From positions 1-8,929 of the forward strand of contig JAKFDL010000034.1 in assembly GCA_036676175.1 (NCBI GenBank): a DNA stretch of 8,929 nt, read 5' to 3'. Shown here in pieces: positions 8,028 to 8,929 of the stretch; position 1 is the stretch's first letter, and the number at the start of each line of letters is the position of its first letter. Under the pieces are notes generated by a model. That model did not search any database. It was not told where the DNA came from and worked only from the letters and a program-made list of their open reading frames with translations. This DNA is from Methylotenera_A sp036676175. GTDB lineage: Bacteria > Pseudomonadota > Gammaproteobacteria > Burkholderiales > Methylophilaceae. The translations under genes were made by a program, and so were the position numbers.

Positions 8028-8156
8028 TCTAATGAAAATCATGAGGCGCATTTAAGTAGTTTAGACACAACAGTTTTAGGGAAGCTGTGTAGTATTCAAT
8101 CCACGTGATGCATAGTGTAAACGAGGCAGAACGAATTCTAACTTAAGGAGATTACT
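8028..8156 (+). other. Leader region upstream of pqqA
   Basis: This 129-nt gap between the kinase fusion and pqqA must hold any dedicated pqqA promoter. A TAGACA at 8062-8067 resembles a -35 box (5 of 6), but the TAGTAT at 8090-8095 lies 22 nt further on, too far for a normal sigma-70 spacer. No terminator is visible behind the kinase gene, so pqqA could also be read from upstream. No open frame of useful length is present. Confidence 0.4.
8144..8150 (+). promoter_or_regulatory. Strong Shine-Dalgarno sequence of pqqA
   Basis: TAAGGAG lies 6 nt before the ATG at 8157. It is the best ribosome-binding site in the window; the larger genes have weak ones. This fits a peptide gene that must be translated in high amount, and it fixes the start of this very short frame. 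Confidence 0.88.
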
Positions 8157-8228
8157 ATGTGGACAACACCAGCTGCTACTGAAATGCGTTTCGGTTTCGA
8201 AGTTACAATGTACGTAATGAACAAATAA
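8157..8228 (+). CDS. pqqA: PqqA, precursor peptide of the cofactor pyrroloquinoline quinone
   Basis: This is a 23-residue peptide beginning MWTTPAATEMRFGFEV. It has the PqqA family signature: an MW start, a Pro at 5, and the Glu and Tyr spaced E-x-x-x-Y (E15, Y19 in FEVTMYV). PqqE cross-links these two side chains with the help of the chaperone PqqD, and they become the PQQ skeleton. PQQ serves periplasmic methanol and other quinoprotein dehydrogenases. The length is typical of the family (about 22-29 aa). A strong ribosome-binding site precedes it and a hairpin terminator begins 17 nt after the stop. No pqqB, C, D or E follows: the next gene is mltA on the opposite strand. This copy must therefore depend on a maturation operon elsewhere in the genome. 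It may be one of several pqqA copies, as reported for some methylotrophs, or the sole copy uncoupled from the cluster. Confidence 0.93.
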   Translation: MWTTPAATEMRFGFEVTMYVMNK

Positions 8229-8245
8229 TTATTTGTTTACGTATT

Positions 8246-8273
8246 AAAAAAGGGTGCTCACGCACCCTTTTTT
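8246..8273. terminator. Bidirectional Rho-independent terminator between pqqA and mltA
   Basis: A GC-rich stem GGGTGC (8252-8257) pairs with GCACCC (8262-8267) around a 4-nt loop TCAC. It is flanked by six A on the left (8246-8251) and six T on the right (8268-8273), so it works as an intrinsic terminator in both directions. It ends the pqqA transcript on the plus strand and the mltA transcript on the minus strand. Confidence 0.93.
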
Positions 8274-8929
8274 ATTGGCTGACTGATGGATTAGGTAATA
8301 CAAATTCTTTGGGAAGTAGCACCCAGATTCTGCCCTGTTGCTTCATGCTGCCAGCCTGCTTACCTGCATTTTCACCCGCGCCCCAAAAATAATCAGCCCG
8401 CACACCGCCTTTAATTGCGCCACCCGTGTCTTGTGCTAGCATCAATTTTTTAAGTGGTTTATTCGTATTTGGCTGAGTGGTAGATAAAAATATTGGTGCG
8501 CCCAACGGCACATATCTTGGGTCTACTGCCACGCTACGTTCAGCAGTCAATGGCACACCAAGTGCACCCAATGGGCCTGGTAGCCCTGCAGGTAATTCTC
8601 TGAAAAACACATAACTGGGGTTTGCATTCAATAAATCGCGCAGTTTTTGCGGATTATCACGCGCCCAATCCTTAATGCCTTGCATGCCTGCCTGATCTTT
8701 ATTCAGTTCACCACGCTCAATTAAAACGCGACCAATGGAATTATAGGTTTGGCCATTTTGGTCTGCATAGCCCACGTGCATATTTTCACCATTCTCAAAC
8801 TGCACCAAGCCTGAGCCTTGCACCTGTAAAAAGAAACCATCCACGATGTCGTTAATCCACACTAACTCATTACCCGCCAAAGGTGAAGGCGTTGTTTCAA
8901 TTTCAGCGCGTGTCGGGTAAGGCACCAAT
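8272..8929 (-). CDS. mltA: MltA, membrane-bound lytic murein transglycosylase A; 5' part missing
   Basis: MltA is an outer-membrane lipoprotein that cleaves the MurNAc-GlcNAc bond of peptidoglycan and leaves 1,6-anhydro-MurNAc ends. About 218 C-terminal residues are visible. The frame is open to the right edge, where the first full codon is TTG (8928-8926), read here as an internal Leu. The lipoprotein signal and roughly 150-200 residues are therefore outside the window. Family stretches are GFFLQVQGSG (31-40), GYADQNGQTYNSIGR (53-67), NPSYVFFRE (103-111) and GPLGALGVPLTAERS (118-132). The 3D domain carries three aspartates: VDPRYVPLG (D136), LAQDTGGAIKG (D167, the equivalent of the catalytic Asp of E. 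coli MltA) and RADYFWG (D179). All are present, so the enzyme should be active. The TAA stop (8274-8272) lies inside the terminator's T-run. It is convergent with pqqA. Confidence 0.95.
   Translation of the reverse strand, partial: LVPYPTRAEIETTPSPLAGNELVWINDIVDGFFLQVQGSGLVQFENGENMHVGYADQNGQTYNSIGRVLIERGELNKDQAGMQGIKDWARDNPQKLRDLLNANPSYVFFRELPAGLPGPLGALGVPLTAERSVAVDPRYVPLGAPIFLSTTQPNTNKPLKKLMLAQDTGGAIKGGVRADYFWGAGENAGKQAGSMKQQGRIWVLLPKEFVLPNPSVSQ

Noticed and set aside
8065..8090. Imperfect inverted repeat ACACA / TGTGT in the pqqA leader
   Set aside because: There are only 5 contiguous pairs with a 16-nt loop and no convincing extension, which is expected by chance.
8062..8095. TAGACA and TAGTAT as a pqqA promoter
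   Set aside because: The spacer is 22 bp, well above the usual 16-18 bp, so they are unlikely to form one sigma-70 promoter.
8926..8928. TTG at the right edge as the start of mltA
   Set aside because: It would drop the lipoprotein signal and a large part of the MltA domain. The frame is open to the edge, so it is an internal Leu codon.

Overview
The window reads as chromosomal DNA of a Gram-negative betaproteobacterium, most plausibly a methylotroph of the Methylophilaceae (Methylotenera-like). This rests on a moderately AT-rich base composition, an Aas/LplT phospholipid-repair pair, an MltA outer-membrane murein hydrolase and, most tellingly, a tiny pqqA gene for the precursor of the methanol-dehydrogenase cofactor PQQ. 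The taxonomic placement is an inference; no marker gene is present to prove it.

Layout. (1) Positions 1-3713, plus strand, are a tight three-gene cluster: the 3' part of aas (acyl-ACP synthetase part of the lysophospholipid acyltransferase), a Tat-signal-bearing amidohydrolase-family protein, and lplT (lysophospholipid flippase). The gaps are 7 nt and a 4-nt ATGA overlap, so this is almost certainly one operon. (2) Positions 3770-8027, plus strand, are a second pair separated by only 16 nt: a membrane-anchored LTA-synthase/phosphoglycerol-transferase-like enzyme, then a 758-residue protein joining a glycosidase-like TIM barrel to a Kdo/InaA/WaaP-type lipopolysaccharide kinase. A candidate promoter lies in the 56-nt gap before this pair. 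(3) Positions 8157-8228 hold pqqA (23 codons) with a strong Shine-Dalgarno sequence and a Rho-independent terminator directly behind it, and no pqqBCDE follows. (4) Positions 8272-8929, minus strand, hold the 3' part of mltA, which runs off the right edge and converges on pqqA across the shared terminator.

How the genes fit together. Nearly everything concerns the cell envelope. LplT and Aas together flip and re-acylate lysophospholipids. The exported hydrolase between them is a candidate accessory to that pathway. The LtaS-like enzyme and the barrel-kinase fusion look like a two-gene module placing phosphate-containing groups on an envelope glycan or lipid. MltA trims peptidoglycan. pqqA stands apart metabolically and looks like a stand-alone precursor-peptide gene that would rely on a maturation operon elsewhere.

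The most unusual items are the pseudo-glycosidase/kinase fusion, in which both expected catalytic glutamates seem to be replaced, the Tat-type hydrolase embedded between aas and lplT, and the orphan pqqA. No mobile elements, CRISPR arrays, tRNAs or rRNAs were seen, and no stretch of more than 300 bases lacks a gene.
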